64,000 nt of DNA, from contig NZ_JASCQG010000001.1 in NCBI RefSeq assembly GCF_030005555.1, positions 186,001 to 250,000 on the forward strand. Direction: 5' to 3'. How positions within the stretch are numbered: position 1 is the first letter of the stretch; each line of letters starts with the position of its first letter. The DNA is from Empedobacter sedimenti. Lineage in GTDB: Bacteria; Bacteroidota; Bacteroidia; Flavobacteriales; Weeksellaceae. The notes beneath the pieces are model-generated. The model was not told the origin of the DNA and did no database searches. It saw only the letters and a list, made by a program, of their open reading frames with translations. This document shows positions 46,001-52,266 of the stretch, piece by piece. The position numbers were made by a program, and so were the translations under genes.

Positions 46001-47378
46001 GAATAATGATTTGTCCAAAAACTGCAGAATTCACCATTTTTTTTGCTGCTGATCCTACTGTTTGGTTCATATCATTCTGTGATAATTTATTATTTAAACC
46101 AAACTTTTTGCTATGTGCCAATTGATGCATCGCAGCCTCTACAATAATAACGGCCCCATCTACAATCAATCCAAAATCTAAAGCACCCAAACTCATCAAG
46201 TTACCTCCAACTCCAAAAAGATTCATCATTATAATAGCAAATAACATTGCTAATGGAATAACTGATGCTACAATAAAACCAGCACGAAAATTACCTAAAA
46301 ATAGAACTAAGATAAAAACAACAATCAGAGCACCTTCTAATAGATTTACTTCAACTGTTTTAATTGTATTATCAACCATTTTCTTGCGATCTAAGAAAGG
46401 TTCAATCACAATACCTTCTGGCAATGTTTTCTTTATTTCTTCAATTCTGTTCTGTACATTCTGTACAACTTCATGGCTATTTGCTCCTTTCAACATCATA
46501 ACAACAGCTCCAGAAACTTCTTGCTTACCATTATAAGTCATCGCACCATAACGCGTTGCGAAGCCATTTTTTATTTCTGCAACATCTTTCATTAAAATTG
46601 GTGTTCCACTCGTTGAACGACGAACAACAATATTTTCTATATCAGCAATTTGCCCGATTAATCCTTCGGAACGAATGAATAGCGAAGTAGGTCCTTTCTC
46701 AATATAGGCACCTCCTGTATTTTGATTATTTGAAGAAAGAGCCTCAAATAAATCATTAATTGTAAGATTGAGCGCTTGTAAACGTTGTGGATCTACAGCA
46801 ATTTCGTACTGTTTTAATTTTCCTCCAAAACTACTTACATCAGCAACTCCTTCTACTCCTAATAGCTGTCGACGAACAATCCAATCCTGAATTGTACGTA
46901 ATTCAGTTTCATCATACTGATCTTCGTAACCTTCTGCAGGACGAACAACATATTGATAAATTTCTCCTAAACCTGTTGAAATTGGTCCTAATTGTGGTTG
47001 ACCAATACCTTCAGGAATTTCGTCTTTAACTTGTGAAAGGCGTTCGCCAACTTGTTGTCTTGCCCAATAAATATCTGTATCGTCATTAAAAACGATGGTT
47101 ACTAAAGACAAACCGAAACGTGAAAAACTTCGAATTTCTGTAATTCCAGCAATATTTGAATTTGCTTGTTCTACTGGATAAGTAACCAAACGCTCTATAT
47201 CTTCTGCACTAAATGATGGTGCAACTGTAAGAACTTGAACCTGATTAGATGTAATATCAGGCTGTGCATCAATGGGTAAACGCGTCACTTCGTATGCACC
47301 AAATAAAATAAGTGCAAGCGTAAACAAACCCACGATGAATTTATTCTTGATTGAAAAATCAATAATTTTATTTAACAT
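43065..47378 (-). CDS. CusA/CzcA heavy-metal RND pump fused to a TolC-like outer-membrane factor
   Basis: 1437 aa, about 400 more than a pump alone. Residues 1-1040 are an RND permease: SATVEE-like entry helix, periplasmic porter loops, and the heavy-metal-type helix 4 motif LGALDFGLIVDGAVIIVEA with its essential acidic residues. Residues 1046-1064 (LPTLICIALFLSASVVNA) look like a signal sequence, then 1065-1437 are an outer-membrane-factor domain with two coiled-coil repeats (LNTLYHQKNINSN, KVELDNYARQI). Such fusions recur in Bacteroidota; whether the protein is cut into two is unknown. It exports metal ions such as Cu, Ag, Zn, Co or Cd; the ion is not readable. Confidence 0.92.
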   Translation of the reverse strand: MLNKIIDFSIKNKFIVGLFTLALILFGAYEVTRLPIDAQPDITSNQVQVLTVAPSFSAEDIERLVTYPVEQANSNIAGITEIRSFSRFGLSLVTIVFNDDTDIYWARQQVGERLSQVKDEIPEGIGQPQLGPISTGLGEIYQYVVRPAEGYEDQYDETELRTIQDWIVRRQLLGVEGVADVSSFGGKLKQYEIAVDPQRLQALNLTINDLFEALSSNNQNTGGAYIEKGPTSLFIRSEGLIGQIADIENIVVRRSTSGTPILMKDVAEIKNGFATRYGAMTYNGKQEVSGAVVMMLKGANSHEVVQNVQNRIEEIKKTLPEGIVIEPFLDRKKMVDNTIKTVEVNLLEGALIVVFILVLFLGNFRAGFIVASVIPLAMLFAIIMMNLFGVGGNLMSLGALDFGLIVDGAVIIVEAAMHQLAHSKKFGLNNKLSQNDMNQTVGSAAKKMVNSAVFGQIIILIVYLPIFTLQGIEGKMFKPMAQTVAFALIGAFILSLTYVPMMSSLFLSKKKKIKPNFSDKAIAKAEQIHQKYLVKALRARKLILGVVVLLFALSIFVMSRLGGEFIPALEEGDFAVEARILPGSNLSTTIEYTNKASQILKERFPEVEMVVAKIGSGEIPTDPMPMEAGDLIVVLKPKKEWTSASTFPELAEKMTKELEEVPGLSVGFQFPVQMRFNELMTGARQDVVVKIFGENLDSLVSNANKIGKIVNTVEGAQDLYIEPIEGTPQIVIDFDRALLAQYGLNIGEANRIINMAFAGQSTGKVFEGEKRFDLVVRLADNKRSNIDDIKNLLIPTPSGNQIPLQQIANVAYKNTPNQIQREDAKRRIVVGFNVKNRDVESVVNELQQKVNAQVKLPTGYYTTYGGAFENLNQAKERLGVAVPIALVLIFVLLFFAFNSIKESLLIYTAIPLSSIGGVLLLAARGLPFSISAGVGFIALFGIAVLNGIVLISEYNRLKKAGITSPVHTVLIGTRTRLRPVLMTAAVASLGFLPMALSNGSGAEVQRPLATVVIGGLIGATFLTLFVLPILYVMFEKTHFSKRKSKSLPTLICIALFLSASVVNAQERLTFDEMIQMAETANLEIKQAELNTLYHQKNINSNRSLTPIEISSEFGQVNSGEFDSKFSINQTFQFPIVFKRQKMLNEQLINSSKVAESLTKTEVNQRIALLYVGMQNIENSQDILNESYSIYQQFLDKANLRLKKGESNKSEVSTAILQLKSIENQLRLSKVELDNYARQIQYFTNSTRLIYPTKNAINWHSLVFSDTHPLLKLANENVHTANLEVDLEKSKKIPSVSVGYSNQSFSDLDKNRYNSFQVGLQLPLFNRGINSSIEASKVKVDLAKQTLVIQSAKMKQEFDLIKNQIIAYDEITKDFEKNQLPAANDLQKTINRQLLEGEINFLDWVILNNQVIEVKTKYLEAKNQRELAFATISYYTTE

Positions 47379-47404
47379 CGTATAATTAAATAGATTAATA
47401 TTTA

Positions 47405-47460
47405 GCTTATAACAATAAATTATAAGCGGTAAGTTTTGATTTTGAAAAATTCAAAATCAA
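47405..47460 (-). repeat. Two hairpins in the gap before the metal pump gene
   Basis: One inverted repeat GCTTATA / TATAAGC (47405-47427) and one perfect 11-bp stem TTGATTTTGAA / TTCAAAATCAA (47436-47460, AAA loop). They lie in the 99 bases between the small upstream gene and the pump gene on the minus strand, and may stabilise or attenuate the transcript. Neither has a good T run. Confidence 0.5.
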
Positions 47461-47477
47461 TATGTAATCAATTATAA

Positions 47478-47858
47478 TTATGAATGTTTAGGCGGTTGCC
47501 AAATAGAATCTAAATAATAAGAATAAATATAGTTTTCATCAGAAAAAGTAATAGGTTCTTGATGAATTTCTTTGTCAATTTTAGGAACTTCGAAAACAAT
47601 GATTGGTAAATAACTGTGATCGATATGTGCTACCTCAATTTTTATGAAAGGTAATTTTTGATCAGTTTTCCAATCCTCGTCTATTTCGTGTCCACCGTAA
47701 TGATGTTGAATAAAAACAATCATTTCATCAACTAAATCATCACTTTGTAGATGTTCAATAAAATGTTCAATAAAAATAGGCAACTTGTACAATTGCGAGA
47801 ATTGTGTAGAAGTTGTTAAATATAAAAATATAAGTATTTTAGTTGCCCAAAGTTTCAC
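47478..47858 (-). CDS. Small secreted histidine-rich protein heading the metal-efflux operon, GTG start
   Basis: 126 aa from GTG at 47858. The longer TTG frame would start upstream of the promoter, and the GTG lies 6 bases from a TATTTTTG box. It begins with a hydrophobic export segment (VKLWATKILIFLYLTTSTQFS). The mature part has His/Asp-rich patches (IQHHYGGHEIDED, IEVAHIDHSY) that could bind metal. It directly precedes the CusA-type pump gene, consistent with a metal sensor or chaperone. No family name assigned. Confidence 0.65.
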   Translation of the reverse strand: MKLWATKILIFLYLTTSTQFSQLYKLPIFIEHFIEHLQSDDLVDEMIVFIQHHYGGHEIDEDWKTDQKLPFIKIEVAHIDHSYLPIIVFEVPKIDKEIHQEPITFSDENYIYSYYLDSIWQPPKHS

Positions 47859-47863
47859 GTTAC

Positions 47864-47871
47864 CAAAAATA
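47864..47871 (-). promoter_or_regulatory. -7 element of the metal-efflux operon
   Basis: Minus-strand TATTTTTG, a TAnnTTTG match ending 5 bases before the GTG at 47858; transcription would start at or near that codon. No TTG at the -33 position. Confidence 0.5.
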
Positions 47872-47919
47872 CAATTATTTGAATAAAAACTGAAATGATT
47901 TTTAAAAGGTATTAACAAA

Positions 47920-47952
47920 AAAAGAGAACTAAATAAAGTTTAGCTCTCTTTT
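47920..47952 (-). terminator. Terminator at the end of the 47951 gene
   Basis: Arms AAAAGAGAACTAAA / TTTAGCTCTCTTTT with one mismatch; a minus-strand T run follows. It overlaps the stop codon and lies just upstream of the efflux operon. Confidence 0.7.
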
Positions 47953-48409
47953 AAATTACATTTTTGAAGAAAATATTTTCAGGATTTTGTGGATCGATTA
48001 AAATATCAATTTCTTTTCCTTTTTTTATTTCTATATTTTTGTTTACATCTCCAAAATATTCAAACTCTGTATAAATCATTTGGTTATCTTTCGGATGTTT
48101 ATAAAACACTTCTACAATATATTCTGGTAAGTGATTTACGTTAAGTAAGGTTCTTTTTATTTCTACAATGTGCGCTTTTACTTTTACTCCTTTATTTATT
48201 ATTCTGTTGTAATCAAAAAAATCAGAAATGTTTTTTACTCCAAAATAAGAGGCTAATAAACTGCTAATTAAGATTAAAAATCCTAATAATTTATCTAATA
48301 AAAATTCAAAATTTAAAAACTTACAAAGTAAAACTAAACCTAAACTTAGTATGACTAAACTAATTCCGGTATATAATTTCATTCTACTTATTTTACTAGT
48401 AAAAGTCAT
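47951..48409 (-). CDS. DUF3592-like membrane protein
   Basis: 152 aa (143 if the second ATG at 48382 is used). Two N-terminal helices (about 10-30, 40-60), then a soluble beta-rich domain with VKAHIVEIKRTLLN and LPEYIVEVFYKHP, similar in pattern to DUF3592. Function unknown. It is the downstream gene from the 48475 oxidoreductase, separated by an AT-only hairpin. Confidence 0.65.
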   Translation of the reverse strand: MTFTSKISRMKLYTGISLVILSLGLVLLCKFLNFEFLLDKLLGFLILISSLLASYFGVKNISDFFDYNRIINKGVKVKAHIVEIKRTLLNVNHLPEYIVEVFYKHPKDNQMIYTEFEYFGDVNKNIEIKKGKEIDILIDPQNPENIFFKNVI

Positions 48410-48440
48410 AAATCATACCAAAAGAAAATTATAGCCTAAT

Positions 48441-48462
48441 AAAATAAAAAATATTTTATTTT
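48441..48462 (-). terminator. AT-only hairpin after the oxidoreductase gene
   Basis: 9-bp stem AAAATAAAA / TTTTATTTT with AATA loop. No GC in the stem, so termination would be weak. Confidence 0.4.
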
Positions 48463-48474
48463 TTAACTTTTACA

Positions 48475-49131
48475 CTAATACGCTGCTGTAAATCTTTGTT
48501 TAATATGCTTTGCATTTTCTACTTCATCAGCAATAATTACTGCAACATCTTCTACTGATAAAATACTGTGCCCTGACTCATCAAATACAGGAACATCTGT
48601 TCCTAATCTGTATGTACCTATTCTTACACCAGAAGTTCCTTGATGCATTTCTGGAGCTGGAGAAAAATATGTCCAATCCAATTCTTCATTATTTTGTAAA
48701 GTATTAAAATAATCTCTTGCAGCACTTGCTCCAGGTTTTATTTCATCTGGAAAACCAGGTGCGTCTACTATTTGTAATTCTTTCTGATCATTTACATACA
48801 AACTACCTGCTCCACCAACTACAATCAATCGTTTTACACCAGCTTGTTTTGTTGCTTGCTCAATTGCGTTAGACCCTTTGATATAATCGTTGTACAAATC
48901 AGGATTTGTCCAGCCAGCATTATAAGCACTTATTACAACGTCGGCTCCTTGTAAATCTGTCACCAACGCTTCTATATTGTTAACATCAACTTCTACAGCT
49001 GCAACATTTTTACTTACGATCACTTTATCTTTGTTTCTTGAAAAAGCTTTGATAGAATGATTTCTATTGATTAATTCTTTTACGATTTCTGAGCCTACAA
49101 ATCCTGTTGCTCCTATTACTGCTACTCTCAT
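48475..49131 (-). CDS. NmrA/YwnB-type NAD(P)H-binding oxidoreductase
   Basis: 218 aa. Rossmann motif GATGFVG at residues 7-13; conserved VGGAGSLYV and DYFNTLQNNEELDWTYFSPA segments as in YwnB. These proteins bind NAD(P)H; substrates are usually unknown, and some act with quinones or as stress sensors. Its promoter region holds a palindrome (49149-49165) that also occurs at the Rrf2-type regulator promoter, implying common control. Confidence 0.85.
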   Translation of the reverse strand: MRVAVIGATGFVGSEIVKELINRNHSIKAFSRNKDKVIVSKNVAAVEVDVNNIEALVTDLQGADVVISAYNAGWTNPDLYNDYIKGSNAIEQATKQAGVKRLIVVGGAGSLYVNDQKELQIVDAPGFPDEIKPGASAARDYFNTLQNNEELDWTYFSPAPEMHQGTSGVRIGTYRLGTDVPVFDESGHSILSVEDVAVIIADEVENAKHIKQRFTAAY

Positions 49132-49148
49132 TTTTATCTATTTATAAT

Positions 49149-49165
49149 GTAATTACTTTTGTTAC
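49149..49165. promoter_or_regulatory. Candidate Rrf2-regulator operator in front of the oxidoreductase gene
   Basis: GTAATTACTTTTGTTAC, an imperfect palindrome matching 14 of 17 bases of the site at 49634-49650. It is 18 bases upstream of the 49131 start. Confidence 0.5.
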
Positions 49166-49185
49166 AATTAAAGTTACAAAAAACC

Positions 49186-49590
49186 TTAAAATTGATCAGA
49201 AAATTCTTTTAATGTTTTTTGATTTAATGTTTTAATTAATTCATTTTCGGCACTATCAAACAATAATTCTAAATTTTGATTCATTTCTTTTCCAATAGGA
49301 CAAATTGGATTGGTTTGGTTCATCTTCCCAAAAACATTTTCTTGATTGACTAATTTGTAAACATCGCCCAAAAAAATATCATTCGGATTTTTAATCAAAT
49401 AACATCCTCCTTCTTTTCCTTTCTTCGAATCAATAAATTCTGCTTCTCGCAATAATTTAATTTCACGGCGAACCACAACTGGATTGACATTGATACTTCC
49501 TGCTATAAAGTCTGAAGTAATTACATCACCTTGATTTTTTTCGGTTAAAACTAAAATATGAATTGCTGTTGCGAATCTTAAATTATTCAT
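49186..49590 (-). CDS. Rrf2 family transcriptional regulator (YwnA-like)
   Basis: 134 aa from the ATG at 49590; the TTG seven codons upstream overlaps the promoter. Winged-helix DNA-binding domain (residues 5-70, SINVNPVVVRREIKLLREAEFI) and a GGCYLIKNP beta wing. Cysteines include one in GGCYL and one in NPICPIGKEM; no Fe-S triad of IscR type. It probably represses itself and the adjacent NAD(P)H oxidoreductase through a GTAAC-n7-GTTAC palindrome. A full promoter with -33 and -7 boxes is at 49609-49640. Confidence 0.88.
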   Translation of the reverse strand: MNNLRFATAIHILVLTEKNQGDVITSDFIAGSINVNPVVVRREIKLLREAEFIDSKKGKEGGCYLIKNPNDIFLGDVYKLVNQENVFGKMNQTNPICPIGKEMNQNLELLFDSAENELIKTLNQKTLKEFSDQF

Positions 49591-49608
49591 TTCATTAAAT
49601 TGCTTTTG

Positions 49609-49640
49609 CAAAGATAGAATTAAAATTTATATTGTAACAA
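49609..49640 (-). promoter_or_regulatory. Promoter of the Rrf2-type regulator
   Basis: Minus-strand TTG (49638-49640), 21-nt spacer, TATCTTTG (49609-49616). The -33 box lies inside the palindrome at 49634-49650. Confidence 0.65.
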
Positions 49641-49650
49641 ATTTTGTTAC
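49634..49650. promoter_or_regulatory. Perfect palindrome at the Rrf2/Crp divergent promoters
   Basis: GTAACAAATTTTGTTAC: 8-bp arms around one base. It covers the -33 box of the Rrf2 gene and lies about 25 bases upstream of the Crp gene -7 box, so one site could act on both divergent promoters. Confidence 0.6.
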
Positions 49651-49700
49651 ATTTTTATATATCATAAAAACAACTAAATTTGTTGAATACAAAACAATGT

Positions 49701-50276
49701 ATGGAAAACTATAAAAAACATTTACAAAATATTATCGACCTTACAGATGATCAATGGGCTAAAATAGAAAACGTTTTAGTAGAGAAAAAGGTAAAAAAGA
49801 ACGAGTTTATCTTAGAGCCAGGTGAATATGCTGAGGACTATTTTTTTGTAGAGTCTGGTGTAATTAGATCATATACAATTGATGAAAATGGGAAAGAACA
49901 TGTCCTACAATTTGGTACAGAAAACTGGATTGTAAGCGACCGAAACAGTGCTTTTTGCAAACAAGAATCTAAGTTTTATATTCAAGCAATTGAAGATTCT
50001 ACCATTATTTTATTGAATGAGAAACTGAATAATTTTATATCAGAAATCAATCCCGAATTTCTACCTGCTCAATTAAAATTAGTTCAAAATCATGTGCGCA
50101 GCCTTCAAGATCGTATTAATTTACTTCTTGGCGCAACAGCAAAAACACGTTATTTAGAATTTATGCGTCTCTACCCTAACCAACTTTCTCGCATACCACA
50201 ATGGATGATTGCCTCGTACCTTGGTATAACACCAGAAAGTTTAAGTAGAGTTCGTAAAGAAATAGCACATGGATAA
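49701..50276 (+). CDS. Crp/Fnr family transcriptional regulator
   Basis: 191 aa from the ATG at 49701; the TTG at 49680 lies in the -7 box TAAATTTG (49675-49682). Cyclic-nucleotide-binding-like beta barrel (about 15-120, FILEPGEYAEDYFFVESG) and a C-terminal HTH (about 145-190, IASYLGITPESLSRVRKE). The cNMP pocket lacks the classical RxS motif, so the ligand is uncertain. Divergent from the Rrf2 gene and coupled by an 8-base overlap to the next gene. Confidence 0.9.
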   Translation: MENYKKHLQNIIDLTDDQWAKIENVLVEKKVKKNEFILEPGEYAEDYFFVESGVIRSYTIDENGKEHVLQFGTENWIVSDRNSAFCKQESKFYIQAIEDSTIILLNEKLNNFISEINPEFLPAQLKLVQNHVRSLQDRINLLLGATAKTRYLEFMRLYPNQLSRIPQWMIASYLGITPESLSRVRKEIAHG

Positions 50277-50868
50277 ATATAGTTTTGATCTTTTTGTAAA
50301 AGAAAAACCGAAAAAAGATCCCAAAAGTATTGTAAAAATGATTCTGTCTTTTATCGCAGTTTCAATCATAAGTTATGTGTTTTTAGAATTAAATATTTTT
50401 AAGAATCAGACCTATTATTACATTTTTATTGGAGTTTTAGCAACAATTGTAGCTTATTTGAATGGTTTTTTTAAGAAGCCTGAAATAACTTTGGATGGAA
50501 AAATAGACGGAAAACTAACTTTTACAAATGATGGAATTCAGATTAATGATCAATTCTATCCAATCAAAGATTTATATTCTGTTATAATCGAAAACAACGA
50601 TTATGTTGGTAAAAAAGTAAAAGAATTTGGTGAATTTGAATTACCAAATGGTTCGCATGGAGTTAGTAATTTAATTACAATCAAAACGAAAAGTAATCAG
50701 TTTGTAGAAGCTAATTTTAAGCAAAACAAAGAAAATGAGTTTGCTAAAATGGAAGCTATTTTGATCAACTATTTCAAACATCAATTGTTGTCTGAAGAAG
50801 ATTTAGTAGAAATTCTGAAATTGGAACATGATATTGATAAACGTGAATTAAACAAAAAATTGAAATAA
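50269..50868 (+). CDS. Hypothetical protein with two membrane helices
   Basis: 199 aa. Cytosolic N-terminus, helices at about 25-42 and 48-67, then a soluble domain of about 130 residues with a lysine-rich helical end. No family recognised. It overlaps the Crp-type gene by 8 bases, so it is expressed with it. Confidence 0.65.
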   Translation: MDKYSFDLFVKEKPKKDPKSIVKMILSFIAVSIISYVFLELNIFKNQTYYYIFIGVLATIVAYLNGFFKKPEITLDGKIDGKLTFTNDGIQINDQFYPIKDLYSVIIENNDYVGKKVKEFGEFELPNGSHGVSNLITIKTKSNQFVEANFKQNKENEFAKMEAILINYFKHQLLSEEDLVEILKLEHDIDKRELNKKLK

Positions 50869-50949
50869 TTTTTAACCTATCACTAACATTCAAAATCTAC
50901 ACTACTACCAATAATTAACGTACTTTTGTAACAATTAAAACAAAATAAT

Positions 50950-51708
50950 ATGCAACCAACAGCAGAATGGTTAAAAACTTGGGAATCTAAACGCGAATTT
51001 ACGTTGGCTCCTAACGATTTAGAAAAATATTTTACAGATAAAGAAATTGGTGGTGTAGAAATCGACCAAATAGAAATGGGAGAAGTTTCTCTTCCTTCTG
51101 GTAAAATTTTCGTGAACGATCCGCTTGGCGAATATCTTGCAATGGACAAAGATCCTTATTTCTTAGAGACACCAAAAGGTAATTTTCCTGTAACCGCAAG
51201 TATCGTAAAATACGAAGACGACGGTGATGTTGAGAATTTAATCGGTTGTGTAAAAGTTGCTTTTACAAACGAAAAGCCTGTTCGTTACGAAGAAGCAATG
51301 AAAGGAATTGAATTGATTGACGAATTACAAGAAGGTGAATACTTTGGTTTTTCTATCGAAAGTGGCTTAGCTACAATTGTTGATGCTGAAGCTAAAGAGT
51401 CTTTCGTGAAATTTATCGATGAATTTGAAAGTAAAGGAAATGATGTTAATCTTTATGATGACTATTTCAATGCATTATTTGTAGAAAACGCAAAAAATAA
51501 TCCGAAATATCAATCAGAAGAAGGAGATTGGATTAATTGGACTGTTCCTGCTACAGAATTTAAAGCACCAATTTTTCAAGCTGGTTTTGGAGAAGGAATT
51601 TATCCTGCTTACTTCGGTTACAATGAAAAAGGTGAAATCGTTGCATTTTACATTCAATTTATCGATGCTGAATTAGAAGATTCTGAAGAAGATGAAGATT
51701 GGTTGTAA
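50950..51708 (+). CDS. DUF4241 domain protein
   Basis: 252 aa, cytoplasmic, acidic (C-terminus DSEEDEDW). The DUF4241 pattern includes LPSGKIFVNDPLGEY near residue 50 and the C-terminal APIFQAGFGEGIYPAYFGYNEKGE block. The family has no assigned biochemical role. Promoter box TACTTTTG at 50921-50928. A hairpin terminator follows at 51732. Confidence 0.88.
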   Translation: MQPTAEWLKTWESKREFTLAPNDLEKYFTDKEIGGVEIDQIEMGEVSLPSGKIFVNDPLGEYLAMDKDPYFLETPKGNFPVTASIVKYEDDGDVENLIGCVKVAFTNEKPVRYEEAMKGIELIDELQEGEYFGFSIESGLATIVDAEAKESFVKFIDEFESKGNDVNLYDDYFNALFVENAKNNPKYQSEEGDWINWTVPATEFKAPIFQAGFGEGIYPAYFGYNEKGEIVAFYIQFIDAELEDSEEDEDWL

Positions 51709-51731
51709 AATATAATCAAACAAGATAATTC

Positions 51732-51764
51732 AAATCCCTCAATTTTGTATTGTGGGATTTTTTT
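51732..51764 (+). terminator. Terminator after the DUF4241 gene
   Basis: Stem AAATCCCTCAA / TTGTGGGATTT with a T-T mismatch and a seven-T run. Confidence 0.7.
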
Positions 51765-51786
51765 ATATTTATACAAACCAAACCTA

Positions 51787-52176
51787 ATGAAAAACTATTT
51801 ATTAATACTCATTGTCTTTTTTTGTTGTCAAATTAATGCGCAAGATAGTTTAAAAGAACCTACAATTCTTAATATACAAGTAGATAAGAAAGCTGAATAT
51901 CCTGGAGGACATATTGCTTTATTCAAATTTATATCTGATAATATTATTTATCCCGATGATATTGAAAAATCAGGAGTTGAATTAGTAGAGTTTATTATAG
52001 ATCAGGAAGGAAATATTATTAAGGATAAAATAAAAATAATAACAAGTTTATCACCTTCACTTGATAAAGAAGTGATAAGAGTTATATCATTGATGCCTAA
52101 ATGGGAACCAGCAGAATATAAAAGAGAAAAAGTAAAAATACTATATAAGTTGCCTATAAGATATAATTTAGAATAA
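51787..52176 (+). CDS. TonB C-terminal-like secreted protein
   Basis: 129 aa from the ATG at 51787; the longer TTG frame begins within the terminator and is rejected. Signal peptide cut near QINAQ. The mature 110 residues have the TonB_C pattern: YPGGHIALFKFISDNI, then YPDDIEKSG with VEFIIDQEGNI and VIRVISLMPKWEPA. It lacks a membrane anchor and proline linker, so it is not a full TonB. It may be a free periplasmic TonB-C-like protein. Single gene. Confidence 0.78.
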   Translation: MKNYLLILIVFFCCQINAQDSLKEPTILNIQVDKKAEYPGGHIALFKFISDNIIYPDDIEKSGVELVEFIIDQEGNIIKDKIKIITSLSPSLDKEVIRVISLMPKWEPAEYKREKVKILYKLPIRYNLE

Positions 52177-52238
52177 TTGTTACAATCATTTCAACTATAA
52201 TCAAAAAATTTATATTTCAGAATTTACCCGTTATAATG

Positions 52239-52246
52239 TAACTTTG
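52239..52246 (+). promoter_or_regulatory. -7 element setting the RluA-like start
   Basis: TAACTTTG, a consensus box. Transcription should start about 52251, so the ATG at 52249 is at or before the RNA start, and the ATG at 52267 is the better start. Confidence 0.55.
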
Positions 52247-52266
52247 CAATGAATTTACACAACGCA

